Below, piece after piece: positions 44,982 through 55,070 of a stretch of DNA of 64,000 nucleotides (within the stretch, counting starts at the first letter, position 1; every line of letters begins with the position of its first letter). Below the pieces are notes generated by a model, which saw only the letters and a list, made by a program, of their open reading frames with translations, ran no database searches and had not been told where the DNA came from. The DNA lies in contig NZ_AP025943.1 in NCBI RefSeq assembly GCF_026072915.1, forward strand, positions 682,001 through 746,000. Reading direction: 5' to 3'. A program made the position numbers and the translations under genes. This DNA comes from Akkermansia biwaensis (GTDB taxonomy: Bacteria; Verrucomicrobiota; Verrucomicrobiia; Verrucomicrobiales; Akkermansiaceae).

Positions 44982-45251
44982 ATGGCTAAACAACGGAAAA
45001 ACTCCCCCGGATTTGAAGAATCCGTAGCCCGCCTGGAAGAAATCATCAGGCTGACGGAAGCCCCCGTCACAGAGCTGGAAGACATGATCGCCCTCGTGGA
45101 AGAAGGCAACAAGCTCATACGCCACTGCCGCGGCATTCTTCACAATGCGGAACTTCGCATCCAGACCCTCAGCAACCCGGAAACCGCCCAGGAAGAACAG
45201 GACGGTGCAGAACCAGACGACCCAGACACTAATGAATTCTCCCTCACCTGA
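44982..45251 (+). CDS. xseB: Exodeoxyribonuclease VII small subunit
   Basis: 89 residues: GFEESVARLEEIIRLTEAPVTELEDMIALVEEGNKLIRHCRGIL is the XseB two-helix pattern, followed by an acidic tail. XseB decorates the XseA catalytic subunit, which is not in the window. Its last 20 nt overlap the dxs start. Confidence 0.9.
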   Translation: MAKQRKNSPGFEESVARLEEIIRLTEAPVTELEDMIALVEEGNKLIRHCRGILHNAELRIQTLSNPETAQEEQDGAEPDDPDTNEFSLT

Positions 45252-47109
45252 ATTGCCGGAACTGCTGGGCAGCATACATAACCATGCGGACCTGATGAAA
45301 ATCCCGGAGGCGGAACTCCCCCGGCTGGCTGAAGAAATCCGCTCCACCCTGATCCAGTCCCTTGCCGTCACCGGCGGCCATCTGGGCCCCAACCTGGGAG
45401 TGGTGGAACTAAGCATCGCCCTCCACCGCGTCTTTGAAACGCCCCGGGACAAAATCATCTTTGACGTTTCCCACCAGGCCTATGTCCACAAAATGCTCAC
45501 AGGCCGTGCCGAGCAAATTCATACCATTCGCCAGTACCAGGGCCTGTCCGGATTCGCGAAAATGTCGGAATCCCCCCATGACTCCTATGGGGCGGGCCAC
45601 GCGGGCACGGCCCTCTCCGCAGCGCTGGGCATGTGCGCGGCCCGCGACCTCAAAGGGGAAGACTACCACGTGGTCGCTGTCGCCGGAGACGCAGCCTTCA
45701 CCTGCGGCACCACACTGGAAGCTCTCAACAACATCAGCCAGACCACCAGGCGCTACATCACCATTCTGAACGACAATGAATGGGCCATTGACAAAAACGT
45801 GGGAGCCCTGGCCAAATACTTCAACTCCCTGCAAACCTCGGAAACCTTCTCCTGGCTGAGGGACAAGACCGCCTCCTTCATTGAAAAACTGGGAGGAACC
45901 CAGGCCAAGGAATTCGCATTCAAGCTGGAAGACACCACCAAAAACCTCATCTTCCCCTCCCTGCTGTTCAACAAATTCGGCCTGCGCTACTTCGGCCCCC
46001 TGAACGGGCACGACATCCCCACGCTGATCCGCACGCTGAACTACATCAAGGACCTGAACGAGCCCGTCATCCTGCACATAGTCACCCAGAAAGGACTGGG
46101 CTACCAGCCCGCCCTGGACAACCCCACCAAATTCCACGGACTGGGCTCCTACTGCGTGCACGACGGAGAAACGCAGGGCTCCCCTACGCCCACCTTCTCC
46201 CAAATCTTCGGCTCCACGCTGGTGGACATGGCGAAGCAGGACGAATCCATCACGGCCATCACGGCGGCCATGGCCAGCGGAACCAAGCTGGACCTGTTCA
46301 AGGAAGCCTTCCCCAAACGCTACTTTGACGTAGGCATCGCGGAAGAACACGGCGCCCTGTTCGCCTGCGGCCTGGCGGCGGAAGGCATGAAACCCTACGT
46401 AGCCATCTACTCCACCTTCATGCAGCGCTGCGTGGACATGATCCAGCATGATGCGGCCCTTCAAAAACTCCCCGTGCGCTTCTGCATGGACAGGGCCGGA
46501 CTCTCTCCGGACGACGGCCCCACCCACCACGGCCTGTTTGACATCGCCATGATCCGCAGCATTCCGGACGTCGTCTTCATGCAGCCCAAGGATGAAGCGG
46601 AATTCGTCCACATGCTCCGCACCATGAACCACTACCAGAACGGCCCCACCGTCATCCGCTATCCCCGGGGATGCGGCTCCGGCGTACCCCTTCCCGCCAC
46701 GGCGGAAATCCTGCCCATCGGCAAGGCGGAAGTGCTTCAAACAGGAAACGACGTCCTCCTCGTATCCTTGGGCACCATGATCGGAATCGCCCGAGACACG
46801 GCCACGCTCCTGGAAGAACGCGGCTACAGCGTCACCCTGGTCAACGCCCGTTTCATCAAGCCGCTTGACGACGAATGCATCCGGCTCCATGCCTCCCGCA
46901 GCAAAGTGATCTGCACCTTTGAAGACCACTCCATCCGCGGCGGATTCAACTCTGCCGTCCTGGAATCCCTGGAAGCCGGAGAAATCACCATTCCCGTGGA
47001 AGCTATCGCATGGCCGGACCAATTCATCGAACACGGCTCGGAATCCATTCTCAGAAAAAATATGGACTCACGGCGGAAGCCGCGCTACAAAAAATTATTC
47101 CTCATTTGA
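45232..47109 (+). CDS. dxs: 1-deoxy-D-xylulose-5-phosphate synthase, GDA variant
   Basis: 625 residues from the ATG at 45232. GGHLGPNLGVVELSIALH, GLSGF, YGAGHAGTALSAALGM and the TPP block GDAAFTCGTTLEALNN...NDNEWAIDKNVGAL identify Dxs. The usual GDGA is GDAA and NEMSISPN is NEWAIDKN. The C-terminal half has FDVGIAEEHGALFACGLA, RFCMDRAGLSPDDGPTHHGLFD and VIRYPRGCG. It condenses pyruvate and glyceraldehyde-3-phosphate to start the MEP isoprenoid pathway. It overlaps xseB, a pairing frequent in bacteria. Confidence 0.93.
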   Translation: MNSPSPELPELLGSIHNHADLMKIPEAELPRLAEEIRSTLIQSLAVTGGHLGPNLGVVELSIALHRVFETPRDKIIFDVSHQAYVHKMLTGRAEQIHTIRQYQGLSGFAKMSESPHDSYGAGHAGTALSAALGMCAARDLKGEDYHVVAVAGDAAFTCGTTLEALNNISQTTRRYITILNDNEWAIDKNVGALAKYFNSLQTSETFSWLRDKTASFIEKLGGTQAKEFAFKLEDTTKNLIFPSLLFNKFGLRYFGPLNGHDIPTLIRTLNYIKDLNEPVILHIVTQKGLGYQPALDNPTKFHGLGSYCVHDGETQGSPTPTFSQIFGSTLVDMAKQDESITAITAAMASGTKLDLFKEAFPKRYFDVGIAEEHGALFACGLAAEGMKPYVAIYSTFMQRCVDMIQHDAALQKLPVRFCMDRAGLSPDDGPTHHGLFDIAMIRSIPDVVFMQPKDEAEFVHMLRTMNHYQNGPTVIRYPRGCGSGVPLPATAEILPIGKAEVLQTGNDVLLVSLGTMIGIARDTATLLEERGYSVTLVNARFIKPLDDECIRLHASRSKVICTFEDHSIRGGFNSAVLESLEAGEITIPVEAIAWPDQFIEHGSESILRKNMDSRRKPRYKKLFLI

Positions 47110-47122
47110 CTCCCAATCCTCA

Positions 47123-47902
47123 ATGAAAGCCTTCATCCTTCTCATCGCAGCCCTGACATTTGCCGTACCCCACGCTTCCTCCCAACAGCCGGAAGCCACT
47201 GCACCAACACCTGCCTGGGTTCAGAAATTCAACACCCTGCCGGAAGAAACCAGGAAACAATACATCGGAAAATTCCAGGAGGCCGAACGATTCTTTGCAC
47301 AAAAAAGAACCTTGGAAAGCCTCTTCTCCCTCCTGGAACTGGAAAAAATCTTTGACGGCAACCCCGGATTGTACAACCTCCGCGGCGCCTGCTACATTGA
47401 AATCCGCAACATTGAAAAAGCGTTGGAAAACTTTGAAAAGGCGCTGAAACTGGACCCGGAAAACCTCACTGTCCAATTCAACCTGGCGGAAGCCCTCTAC
47501 GTGAGCCACGACTATGCCAAGGCTCTGAAAGCCTTCACGGAACTCCTGCCCCATTTCAAGGATACGGACAAAAACGGCATCATCCCCCTCCTTCAATTCA
47601 AGCGCTACATCTGCGCCCGCAAACTTGACAACCAGCCGCTCGCCAAAGAGCTGGAAGGTCTTTACGGCCCCATGGACGACACCCCTTACTACTACTGCAT
47701 CCAGGCAGTCATGAAATATCTGGGAGGCGACCAGAATGCAGCCCAAGAACAGGTACTCTCCGCCTTCCGCATCTACCAGGGAACCAGCGCCCTCCAGGCC
47801 TTTACGGACGCCATGACAGAGGCCGGCATCCTGCCCTCTCCCTACGGGCAAACCGTCCCAAACCAGCCTGAAAAAACAGGGCTGGAAAAATCCCGTTCAT
47901 GA
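47123..47902 (+). CDS. Exported TPR-repeat protein
   Basis: 259 residues from the ATG at 47123. Signal peptide (FILLIAALTFAVPHASS). Two to three TPR-like units appear at about 65-135, with NLRGACYIEIRNIEKALENFEKALKLDPENLTVQFNLAEALYVSHDYAKALKAF the clearest. Likely a periplasmic protein-protein adaptor. The stop overlaps recO by 4 nt, so it is coupled to it. Function unknown. Confidence 0.8.
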   Translation: MKAFILLIAALTFAVPHASSQQPEATAPTPAWVQKFNTLPEETRKQYIGKFQEAERFFAQKRTLESLFSLLELEKIFDGNPGLYNLRGACYIEIRNIEKALENFEKALKLDPENLTVQFNLAEALYVSHDYAKALKAFTELLPHFKDTDKNGIIPLLQFKRYICARKLDNQPLAKELEGLYGPMDDTPYYYCIQAVMKYLGGDQNAAQEQVLSAFRIYQGTSALQAFTDAMTEAGILPSPYGQTVPNQPEKTGLEKSRS

Positions 47903-48444
47903 ATACGGACGCCACCGTACTCAAGCTCTACCCGCTGGGGGAAAACGGCCTGATCGTCGTCTGGTGCTCCGAAGAAGGCATCATCAGAACGGCGGCCAAG
48001 GGAGCCAGAAAACAATCCAGCCCCTTTGCCGGACGGCTGGACCTCTTTTACCAGTGCCGCATGCAGTGGACTCCGGCGAAAACGGGCGACCTGCACACGC
48101 TGACCACCGTGGACCTCATTTCCCCGCGCCTTTCCCTCCGTGCAGACTACTCCCGGCTCTCCGCGGCAGGCTACTTCGCGCGCCTGTTCCTCCAAATGCT
48201 GGAACCGGACACGCCCATTCCGGAATTCTACGATCTCCTGCAAAGGGCATACGCCTATCTGGAAAAAAACGTGCCTTCCGTGCGGGCGGTCCTCCACTTT
48301 GAACAGGAACTCGCCCGGCTGCACGGCATTTCCCATCCCGGAATTCCCGCACACGTCATTCTGAAATCCCACTTCGGCAAACTGCCTCCGCAGCGGGAAA
48401 GACTGCTCAGGGAACTTGAACCGCAGAGCGATCGACCGGAATGA
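47899..48444 (+). CDS. recO: Short RecO-like DNA repair protein
   Basis: 181 residues versus about 240 in E. coli. The OB-fold N-terminus (ATVLKLYPLGENGLIVVWCSEEGIIRTAAKGARKQSSPFAGRLDLFYQC) matches RecO. The helical C-terminal domain is shortened and has no Cys zinc finger. RecO loads RecA with RecR at gaps. Since the C-terminal part is reduced, function is plausible but not certain. Confidence 0.8.
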   Translation: MNTDATVLKLYPLGENGLIVVWCSEEGIIRTAAKGARKQSSPFAGRLDLFYQCRMQWTPAKTGDLHTLTTVDLISPRLSLRADYSRLSAAGYFARLFLQMLEPDTPIPEFYDLLQRAYAYLEKNVPSVRAVLHFEQELARLHGISHPGIPAHVILKSHFGKLPPQRERLLRELEPQSDRPE

Positions 48445-48575
48445 GGCAACCTCTTTCCGGACACATCCCATGCCGTCCGGACATGCGCCCGCCCTCAGGC
48501 GGAAATGGATTGTGGTGTCCACATGATTGACTTGTCTCCAGGCTTCGGGCAGAATAAACCGCACGTTTTTACTGC

Positions 48576-49673
48576 ATGAAAATCTTTGACAGATACATTG
48601 CCCGACAATTGCTGGGAGTGACGGTCCTGGGGGTAATGTCCCTGAGCGCCCTGCTTCTGCTGGGGAACTTGTTCAAGGAACTGCGTCCCCTCCTGGTGGA
48701 AAGCGGAGCCCCATTCACCATCGTCATGGAATTCATCTTCCAGGTCATTCCCTTCTCCCTGATGTTCTCCATTCCCTGGGGCTTCCTCACTGCGGTACTT
48801 CTGGTGTACGGACGGCTGGCCTCAGACAATGAACTCACCTCCATGCGCATGGCGGGCATGAGTCTGTGGCGTTTGAGCGCTCCCGCCCTCGCCATCGGCA
48901 TTGCCCTTTCCGGCCTCTGCTACTGGATCAACATAGACCTGGCACCCCGTGCCAAGCAGGCCATCTCCGAACTGCTGATCAAAGCCGCCTCCATCAACCC
49001 GGAGGGACTGCTCCGGGAAGGCCAGGCCATCACCAAATTCGATAACCAGGAAATCTACATTGACAAGCATGTACCGGAGGAAAAGCTTATCTACGGCATG
49101 CATATCTACCAAAAGGCCTCGGACAAATCCCCGGCCGTAGCCATGCATGCGGAACGCGTCACCTACCATTTTTCTCCTGAAAAAAAGATATTTGACCTTC
49201 ATCTGTTCAACACCCTTGTCACCACGCAGGAAAAAAACGGAATTTCCAGAAGCGTGGTCGTGGATGAAATGCCCAGAAGCATCAGCACGGACAGGCGCTC
49301 CGGCCGCCGCATCAAGGCCAACCGATTCACCAACGAGGAAATCAGGGAGGCCCTCAACACTCCCGGCTACCTGGATGAAAGGCAAACGCGGGAATTCGCC
49401 ACGGAACTTCCCAGGCGCGCCTCCTTCTCCCTGGCCTGCATCGTCTTTGCCCTCATCGGCGTGCCCCTGGCCATCAACACCCGGCGGAAAGACACTTCCA
49501 CGGGATTTGCCATGGGGATCCTGATCGCCTCCCTCTACTTTGTGGCGCTCATCTTCGCGGACCTGTCCCGCAAAAGCGGAACCGTGCTGCCCTATATCCT
49601 GCTGTGGCTCCCCAACGTCATCACGATAGCCGTCGCCCTCTACCTTCACAATAAGGCCAGGCACAAGGGGTAA
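48576..49673 (+). CDS. LptF/LptG family permease
   Basis: 365 residues: DRYIARQLLGVTVLGVMSLSALLLLGNLF, then six helices in two groups (about 10-90 and 275-355) flanking a beta-jellyroll periplasmic domain. The LTSMRMAGMSLWRLSAPAL segment is the LptF/G coupling-helix region. It transports LPS from the inner membrane with LptB, whose gene is not visible here. No second Lpt permease lies next to it. Confidence 0.9.
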   Translation: MKIFDRYIARQLLGVTVLGVMSLSALLLLGNLFKELRPLLVESGAPFTIVMEFIFQVIPFSLMFSIPWGFLTAVLLVYGRLASDNELTSMRMAGMSLWRLSAPALAIGIALSGLCYWINIDLAPRAKQAISELLIKAASINPEGLLREGQAITKFDNQEIYIDKHVPEEKLIYGMHIYQKASDKSPAVAMHAERVTYHFSPEKKIFDLHLFNTLVTTQEKNGISRSVVVDEMPRSISTDRRSGRRIKANRFTNEEIREALNTPGYLDERQTREFATELPRRASFSLACIVFALIGVPLAINTRRKDTSTGFAMGILIASLYFVALIFADLSRKSGTVLPYILLWLPNVITIAVALYLHNKARHKG

Positions 49674-49739
49674 GGCTTCTAAGGGGCCGTCTTCCGTTGG
49701 CGCGGAATTGTCTTTAACTGCCTGGAACGTTCCCGTATC

Positions 49740-51143
49740 ATGGCGCGCATGCAGCACGTCCCCACCATTGCGATCGTAGGCAGGCCCAACGTCGGGAAAT
49801 CCGCCATATTCAACAGAATGGCGGGCAGGCGCATTGCCATCGTGCATGATGAACCGGGCGTCACCCGCGACCGCATCAGCGCACCCTGCAAAATCACGGA
49901 CCATGCCTGCAAGCTCATGGACACCGGCGGCATCGGAGCCCGGCTGAGCGATGGCTTTGCGGAACAGGTAGCCGCAGAGGCGGACATAGCCATGAAAACG
50001 GCGGACCTGATCCTCTTCGTCCTAGACAGCCGGGACCACCTCACCCCTATTGACCAGAGCATCGCGGACCATCTCCGCAAATCGGAAGTACCGGTCATGC
50101 TGCTTCTCAACAAGGCTGACCACGAAAAACAGGACCTCAACCTGGGTGAATTCTCCGGACTCGGTTTTAATGACTACATCTTCCTCTCCGCCGCCCATGG
50201 CCGGGGCTTCTCGGAACTGGCCTCCAGACTGGACTCCTTCCTCAAGCAGGCAGGCGCGCCCCTGAAAGAAGAAATGGAGGAAACTCCGGTGGAAGACGCG
50301 GAAACGGCCCCTCCCATCAAGGTGGCCGTCGTAGGCCGTCCCAATGCGGGCAAATCCTCCCTGGTCAACGCCATCCTTCAGGACAGGCGCACCATCGTCT
50401 CCGACGTAGCGGGAACCACCCGCGACGCCATTGACATTCCCTACCTCCACGACGGCCAGCCCTACGTCCTGATTGACACGGCCGGAATGCGCCCGCGCTC
50501 CCGGCGGGACACATCCGTGGAAGTATTCTCCGCCATGCGCAGTGAAAAAGCCATCCGCCGGGCGGATATCTGCCTGCTGGTCATCGACATCGCGGCGGGC
50601 ATCACGCAGCAGGACCGCCGCATCGCCGGTATCATCGCGGAGGAAGGAAAACCCTGCATCATCATCGTCAACAAATTCGACCTCTTCCACCCCAACGCCC
50701 CGCGCAAGGAGCGCATGGCGGAAGTAGAGGAACAAGTACGCAGGGAGCTCTTCTTCATCAACTACGCGCCATTCATCACCACCTCCGCGAAAAAATCGGA
50801 AGGCATTGAAATCATCTTCAAGGTCATCACGCGCATCCGCCGGGAATCCGCGGCGCTCCCCACCACGGGACAGCTCAACCGCCTCATCCAGCTCGCCCAG
50901 CAGATGAACCCGCCCGGCACCTCCAGCGGCTCTGCCAAGCGGCTTAAAATCTACTATGTCACCACGGCCGTGGACCCCAAATACAGCACCATTCCGGTAC
51001 CGCGCTACGTCCTCTTCGTCAATGACAAAAACCTGCTTACGGACAGCTATTCCCAATACCTGCGCAACAAAATCCGGGAAAACTACCCGGCCCCCGGCAT
51101 TCCGGTCATCTTCTCCGCCCGTTCGCGCGTGCGCAACGACTAA
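49740..51143 (+). CDS. der: Ribosome-associated GTPase Der (EngA)
   Basis: 467 residues with two G domains. G1 GRPNVGKSAIFNRM and GRPNAGKSSLVNAI. Tandem G3 DTGGIG and DTAGMR. G4 NKAD and NKFD. The KH-like C-terminal domain spans about 360-467. Essential for 50S subunit assembly. Standard length. Confidence 0.97.
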   Translation: MARMQHVPTIAIVGRPNVGKSAIFNRMAGRRIAIVHDEPGVTRDRISAPCKITDHACKLMDTGGIGARLSDGFAEQVAAEADIAMKTADLILFVLDSRDHLTPIDQSIADHLRKSEVPVMLLLNKADHEKQDLNLGEFSGLGFNDYIFLSAAHGRGFSELASRLDSFLKQAGAPLKEEMEETPVEDAETAPPIKVAVVGRPNAGKSSLVNAILQDRRTIVSDVAGTTRDAIDIPYLHDGQPYVLIDTAGMRPRSRRDTSVEVFSAMRSEKAIRRADICLLVIDIAAGITQQDRRIAGIIAEEGKPCIIIVNKFDLFHPNAPRKERMAEVEEQVRRELFFINYAPFITTSAKKSEGIEIIFKVITRIRRESAALPTTGQLNRLIQLAQQMNPPGTSSGSAKRLKIYYVTTAVDPKYSTIPVPRYVLFVNDKNLLTDSYSQYLRNKIRENYPAPGIPVIFSARSRVRND

Positions 51144-51161
51144 CCTTTCCCCCTCTCCGGC

Positions 51162-52136
51162 ATGCTTTCCGTCAGGAACCTCAGCGCCTCCTTTCATACC
51201 AGGGCGGGCATCGTCAGGGCGGTAAGAAACGTATCCTTTGATGTAGCGCCCGGGGAAACGCTCGGCATCGTGGGGGAATCCGGCTCCGGAAAATCCGTCA
51301 CCTGCTACTCCATGATGGGACTTATCCCCATGCCCCCGGGCCGCATTGAAAGCGGTTCCGCCATGCTGGACGGAACGGACCTGCTCCAATGTTCGGAAAA
51401 AGAACTTCGCTTCATCCGGGGCAGACGCATCTCCATGATCTTCCAGGACCCCATGACCTCCCTCAATCCGTATCTGACCGTCGGGGAGCAAGTCGCGGAA
51501 CCGCTCGTCATCCATGAAGGAATAAACAAAAAGGAAGCGTGGGCCAGAGCCCTGGAGCAGCTCTCCCTTGTCGGCATACCGGACCCGGAGCAGCGCATGA
51601 ACGCCTACCCGCACCAATTCTCCGGAGGCATGCGGCAGCGCGTCATGATCGCCATGGCCCTGATCACCAAGCCGGAAATCCTCATCGCGGACGAACCAAC
51701 TACCGCACTGGACGTTACCGTTCAGAAACAGGTGCTGGACCTGATCAAAAAACTCCAGCGGGACATGGGAACCGCCGTCATCCTCATCACGCACGACCTG
51801 GGAGTAGTGCGCCAGTATGCGGACCGCATCAACGTCATGTACGCGGGCAGCATCGTGGAAAGCGCCTCCTCCGGGGAACTCCTGGAACATCCCCGGCACG
51901 CCTATACAAAAGCTCTGATGAAATCCATCCCTGGCCAACACGCCAAGGGAGCCCCCCTTTACACCATTCCCGGCCTGCCTCCCAACATGACGCACCCCTC
52001 CTGCGGATGCAGCTTCCGCCCCAGAAACACCTTGGGCAAACCGGAACTGTGCCTGAAAGACCAGGAACCGGAACTGGCGGAAATATCCCCCGGCCACTGG
52101 GTACAAAACTGCCCGGGCTGCCTGGCCGGAAATTAA
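51162..52136 (+). CDS. Oligopeptide/dipeptide ABC transporter ATPase (OppD/DppD type)
   Basis: 324 residues. Walker [12 protein letters not shown]-loop [10 protein letters not shown], signature SGGMRQR, Walker [13 protein letters not shown] and H-loop LITHDLG. The C-terminal oligo_HPY region has Pro-rich and Cys-containing segments (SCGC, CLKD, CPGC). In peptide importers it pairs with OppF, OppB/C and OppA, none of which is next to it. 18 bp after der and presumably in the same transcript. Confidence 0.9.
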   Translation: MLSVRNLSASFHTRAGIVRAVRNVSFDVAPGETLGIVGESGSGKSVTCYSMMGLIPMPPGRIESGSAMLDGTDLLQCSEKELRFIRGRRISMIFQDPMTSLNPYLTVGEQVAEPLVIHEGINKKEAWARALEQLSLVGIPDPEQRMNAYPHQFSGGMRQRVMIAMALITKPEILIADEPTTALDVTVQKQVLDLIKKLQRDMGTAVILITHDLGVVRQYADRINVMYAGSIVESASSGELLEHPRHAYTKALMKSIPGQHAKGAPLYTIPGLPPNMTHPSCGCSFRPRNTLGKPELCLKDQEPELAEISPGHWVQNCPGCLAGN

Positions 52137-52170
52137 AATTCTGGAAAAATTGAAGAATTTATAGAGAATT

Positions 52171-52863
<693 letters not shown>

Positions 52864-52874
52864 AGGCCCCTATC

Positions 52875-53504
52875 TTAAAATCGAGAACACAAATACTCAA
52901 TATTTTTATAAAAATTCCCAACACACACGCCGTCCACCAACACATAATTGGCCTGAACGGCCACGGACATCATCAATCTACCGGAAGCATCGGGTCCCAT
53001 CTTTCCCCAGTGAATCAGAGGCAGGTACTGCCCCCGGAAAGACCTGTAGGCGCTGGCTACCTGCGTAAACGGCATCCATGGAAGACAACTGAACACGGCA
53101 ATATCCGTCCGGTGGCAGGGATTCGCACGGGCGGGTTCACCCTTGGCCGCCTGAATCAACGGAAGGGCATGTTCCAGAAAACCGGACAGACTGTCCCGGT
53201 ACTCCACAACAATCTGGGAAAACTCCCCGGCGGCGGCCAGAACCGGAACCAGGGCATCCACGGACTCATACTCCCACACGTCCCCGTCCTCCACCCTCTG
53301 CCGAAACTGGGGCACCTCATTCAGTGCCTTCAGCAGCACAAACAGGCACACGGCGAAAAAGGACAGCCCATTCTCCCTCGCATAACGGTACAGCGCATCC
53401 ACCCTGACGGGAAACGTAATGGAAAACATCGGGCAGTCAAAAGTCTGGAAATACTCGTAATGTGACTTTCTAGACCATGAATCTACGTCAATCTTCTTTT
53501 TCAT
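52875..53504 (-). CDS. Chloramphenicol-acetyltransferase-like protein without catalytic His
   Basis: 209 residues from the ATG at 53504. CAT-fold features: YEYFQTFDCPMFSITFPVRVD, ALNEVPQFRQRVEDGDVWEYE (close to the CAT FR-x-R-x-x-x-G segment), PWMPFTQ and the C-terminal QANYVLVDGVCVGNFY. CAT enzymes carry HHxxxDG there, where the second His is the base. Here the two positions are Asn and Tyr while DG is kept. It is likely a non-canonical or inactive acyltransferase, not a working CAT. It follows the decayed GYF gene in the same direction and overlaps its old stop. Confidence 0.75.
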   Translation of the reverse strand: MKKKIDVDSWSRKSHYEYFQTFDCPMFSITFPVRVDALYRYARENGLSFFAVCLFVLLKALNEVPQFRQRVEDGDVWEYESVDALVPVLAAAGEFSQIVVEYRDSLSGFLEHALPLIQAAKGEPARANPCHRTDIAVFSCLPWMPFTQVASAYRSFRGQYLPLIHWGKMGPDASGRLMMSVAVQANYVLVDGVCVGNFYKNIEYLCSRF

Positions 53505-54154
53505 ACCGTCTTTGTGAAGGCGAAGGCCCATGCTGATTTTTGCCTGTCTTCTCCGTCAGCAATATGGTGAAAAGCACGGACAACGTCCAGAACATCAGCC
53601 ACGCCTACGAGCTCAAAAACGACTCCCCCATCAGGCTGTCCAATGGCAACACACCGGAAAAATCACCCCTAACCATGCCGCTACCGGCAACGCGCCGCTC
53701 ACCCCGGCATCGTGAAAACGCCTGCATCCCAGAGAAAAATAAAACCATAAAATAATAGGCAGCCCACAAACGGCAGCGTCTCAAACCACCTAGGAATTAT
53801 AAGAAAGAAAACCACCAAGCCGGGGCAAAACTCCTGTGGAAAACCGATACGCTCAGGTAGTCTCCTTACGGGAGGAACATATGAACAAAATATCGTCAAG
53901 CGTCAGGAACAGAACCAGCAATATAACAGCTTTCTCCACTTTCCCGACGGCTTATTCTACCAACATCCGGCCTTTCAAAAGGCTTTAAATCACTTGAATT
54001 GTCCAATGCACTCACAATGCTTTCCCGACGCTCCGCCCTCTCTAACCCTCAACTCCGGAGACAACGCCCCATAGCGGACTTCCCGAACCGGAAAATCCAG
54101 TACTGAAGGGCCGTGCGACTCGCCGTCGGAAGTACGGTAATAGTACCGTTTCAT
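53488..54154 (-). pseudogene. Decayed GYF_2-DUF805 membrane protein gene
   Basis: The minus strand starts with a good Shine-Dalgarno (AGGAGG) before the ATG at 54154, and the first residues MKRYYYRTSDGESHGP match the intact neighbour at 54193-54984. Reading then breaks (TGA after about 47 codons), but later frames still resemble the family: a hydrophobic helix (VILLVLFLTLDDILFIC), a membrane stretch around 53700-53850, CRRFHDAGVSG (DUF805 RRLHD motif), an in-frame TAG at 53605-53607 and a TGKNQHGPSP end matching GENRYGPRP. At least two frameshifts and one or more stops. The old stop (53488-53490) overlaps the next gene. Confidence 0.75.
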
Positions 54155-54192
54155 TCATTCCCTCCTCCTTTCAGGATAGAACCAACCGTGCC

Positions 54193-54984
54193 TTACATCT
54201 CCGGACGCGGGCCGTACCTGTTTTCCCCCTCCATACCGCGGAACATTCCCAGCAGCGCAACAATCCAGGTCAGGGACAAAACGATGATGACTAAGGAGAC
54301 CACGACTGAAACAACAGCCACACATGCAAGTGCTGGGGAAATGCCCGGATAATGCATCATTCCGGTCCTGGGGATCAATATCCCCGCATGTTCCAGCAGC
54401 CACGGTATCAGCCAATTACCTGCATAAGACACGACGGGCAGCGCAAAGACACAATACCCGGGCAGCGATAAATCATGCAATCTTCTCCAGCAGAGGGAAA
54501 AAGATTGAATGACAACCAGCAGACATAACAAAACACCAATGGTCCCTCCGGTGAAAAAGACAACGGACTCGCCCACCTTCCCCGGAAACAGGAACGCCAG
54601 CATCAATCCGCTCAATAGCGGCGCGGCCACTAATGCCAGACAATCCGCCAGCGTCATGGACAGGAAAACAAGCAGGCATTCCTGCTGCGAAGCCCGGCCT
54701 TCAAGCACGAATGCCATTTTCCAGGACCGACGATAATAATACCACAACTGTTTCCAGCGCGACATCCGGGCGAGCTCTTCCGGCGTTACGGACATGACAT
54801 CCAAGGGCCAGCCGGCGGAAGTATTCCCTTGAACGACCTCCGCGAGAGAAATCCACTCGCCGCTGTTTTCAGAGCGGACCATTAGAGAATCCGGCAGGCC
54901 ACCCCACTTCACTTCACGGACCAGAAAATCCAACTCTGCAGGACCGTGCAATTCGCCGTCGGAAGTATGGTAATAATATTTCAT
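54193..54984 (-). CDS. GYF_2-DUF805 membrane protein
   Basis: 263 residues from the ATG at 54984 (GTG two codons upstream). N-terminal GYF_2 domain (about 1-50, KYYYHTSDGELHGPAELDFLV) usually binds Pro-rich peptides. Then a DUF805-like membrane part with about four helices, the RRLHDLSLPGY motif and the terminal GENRYGPRP. Function of the DUF805 family is unknown. The preceding minus-strand gene is more than 700 bp away. A damaged copy lies directly downstream. Confidence 0.8.
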   Translation of the reverse strand: MKYYYHTSDGELHGPAELDFLVREVKWGGLPDSLMVRSENSGEWISLAEVVQGNTSAGWPLDVMSVTPEELARMSRWKQLWYYYRRSWKMAFVLEGRASQQECLLVFLSMTLADCLALVAAPLLSGLMLAFLFPGKVGESVVFFTGGTIGVLLCLLVVIQSFSLCWRRLHDLSLPGYCVFALPVVSYAGNWLIPWLLEHAGILIPRTGMMHYPGISPALACVAVVSVVVSLVIIVLSLTWIVALLGMFRGMEGENRYGPRPEM

Positions 54985-55070
54985 TTCCACAGGTATGAAA
55001 ATACCATACTTATCTGAAAAACAACTATCAATAACTTTTCTTCCAACATCTGCGTCCGGCCCGGACGCCT

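Noticed and set aside
52875-53504. Chloramphenicol resistance gene (cat)
   Set aside because: The HHxxxDG active-site histidines are absent, so an antibiotic-resistance call is not supported.
53540-53755. Plus-strand small frame of 71 codons
   Set aside because: It lies opposite the decayed GYF-DUF805 copy, whose minus-strand motifs (RRFHD, GPSP) explain the sequence better.
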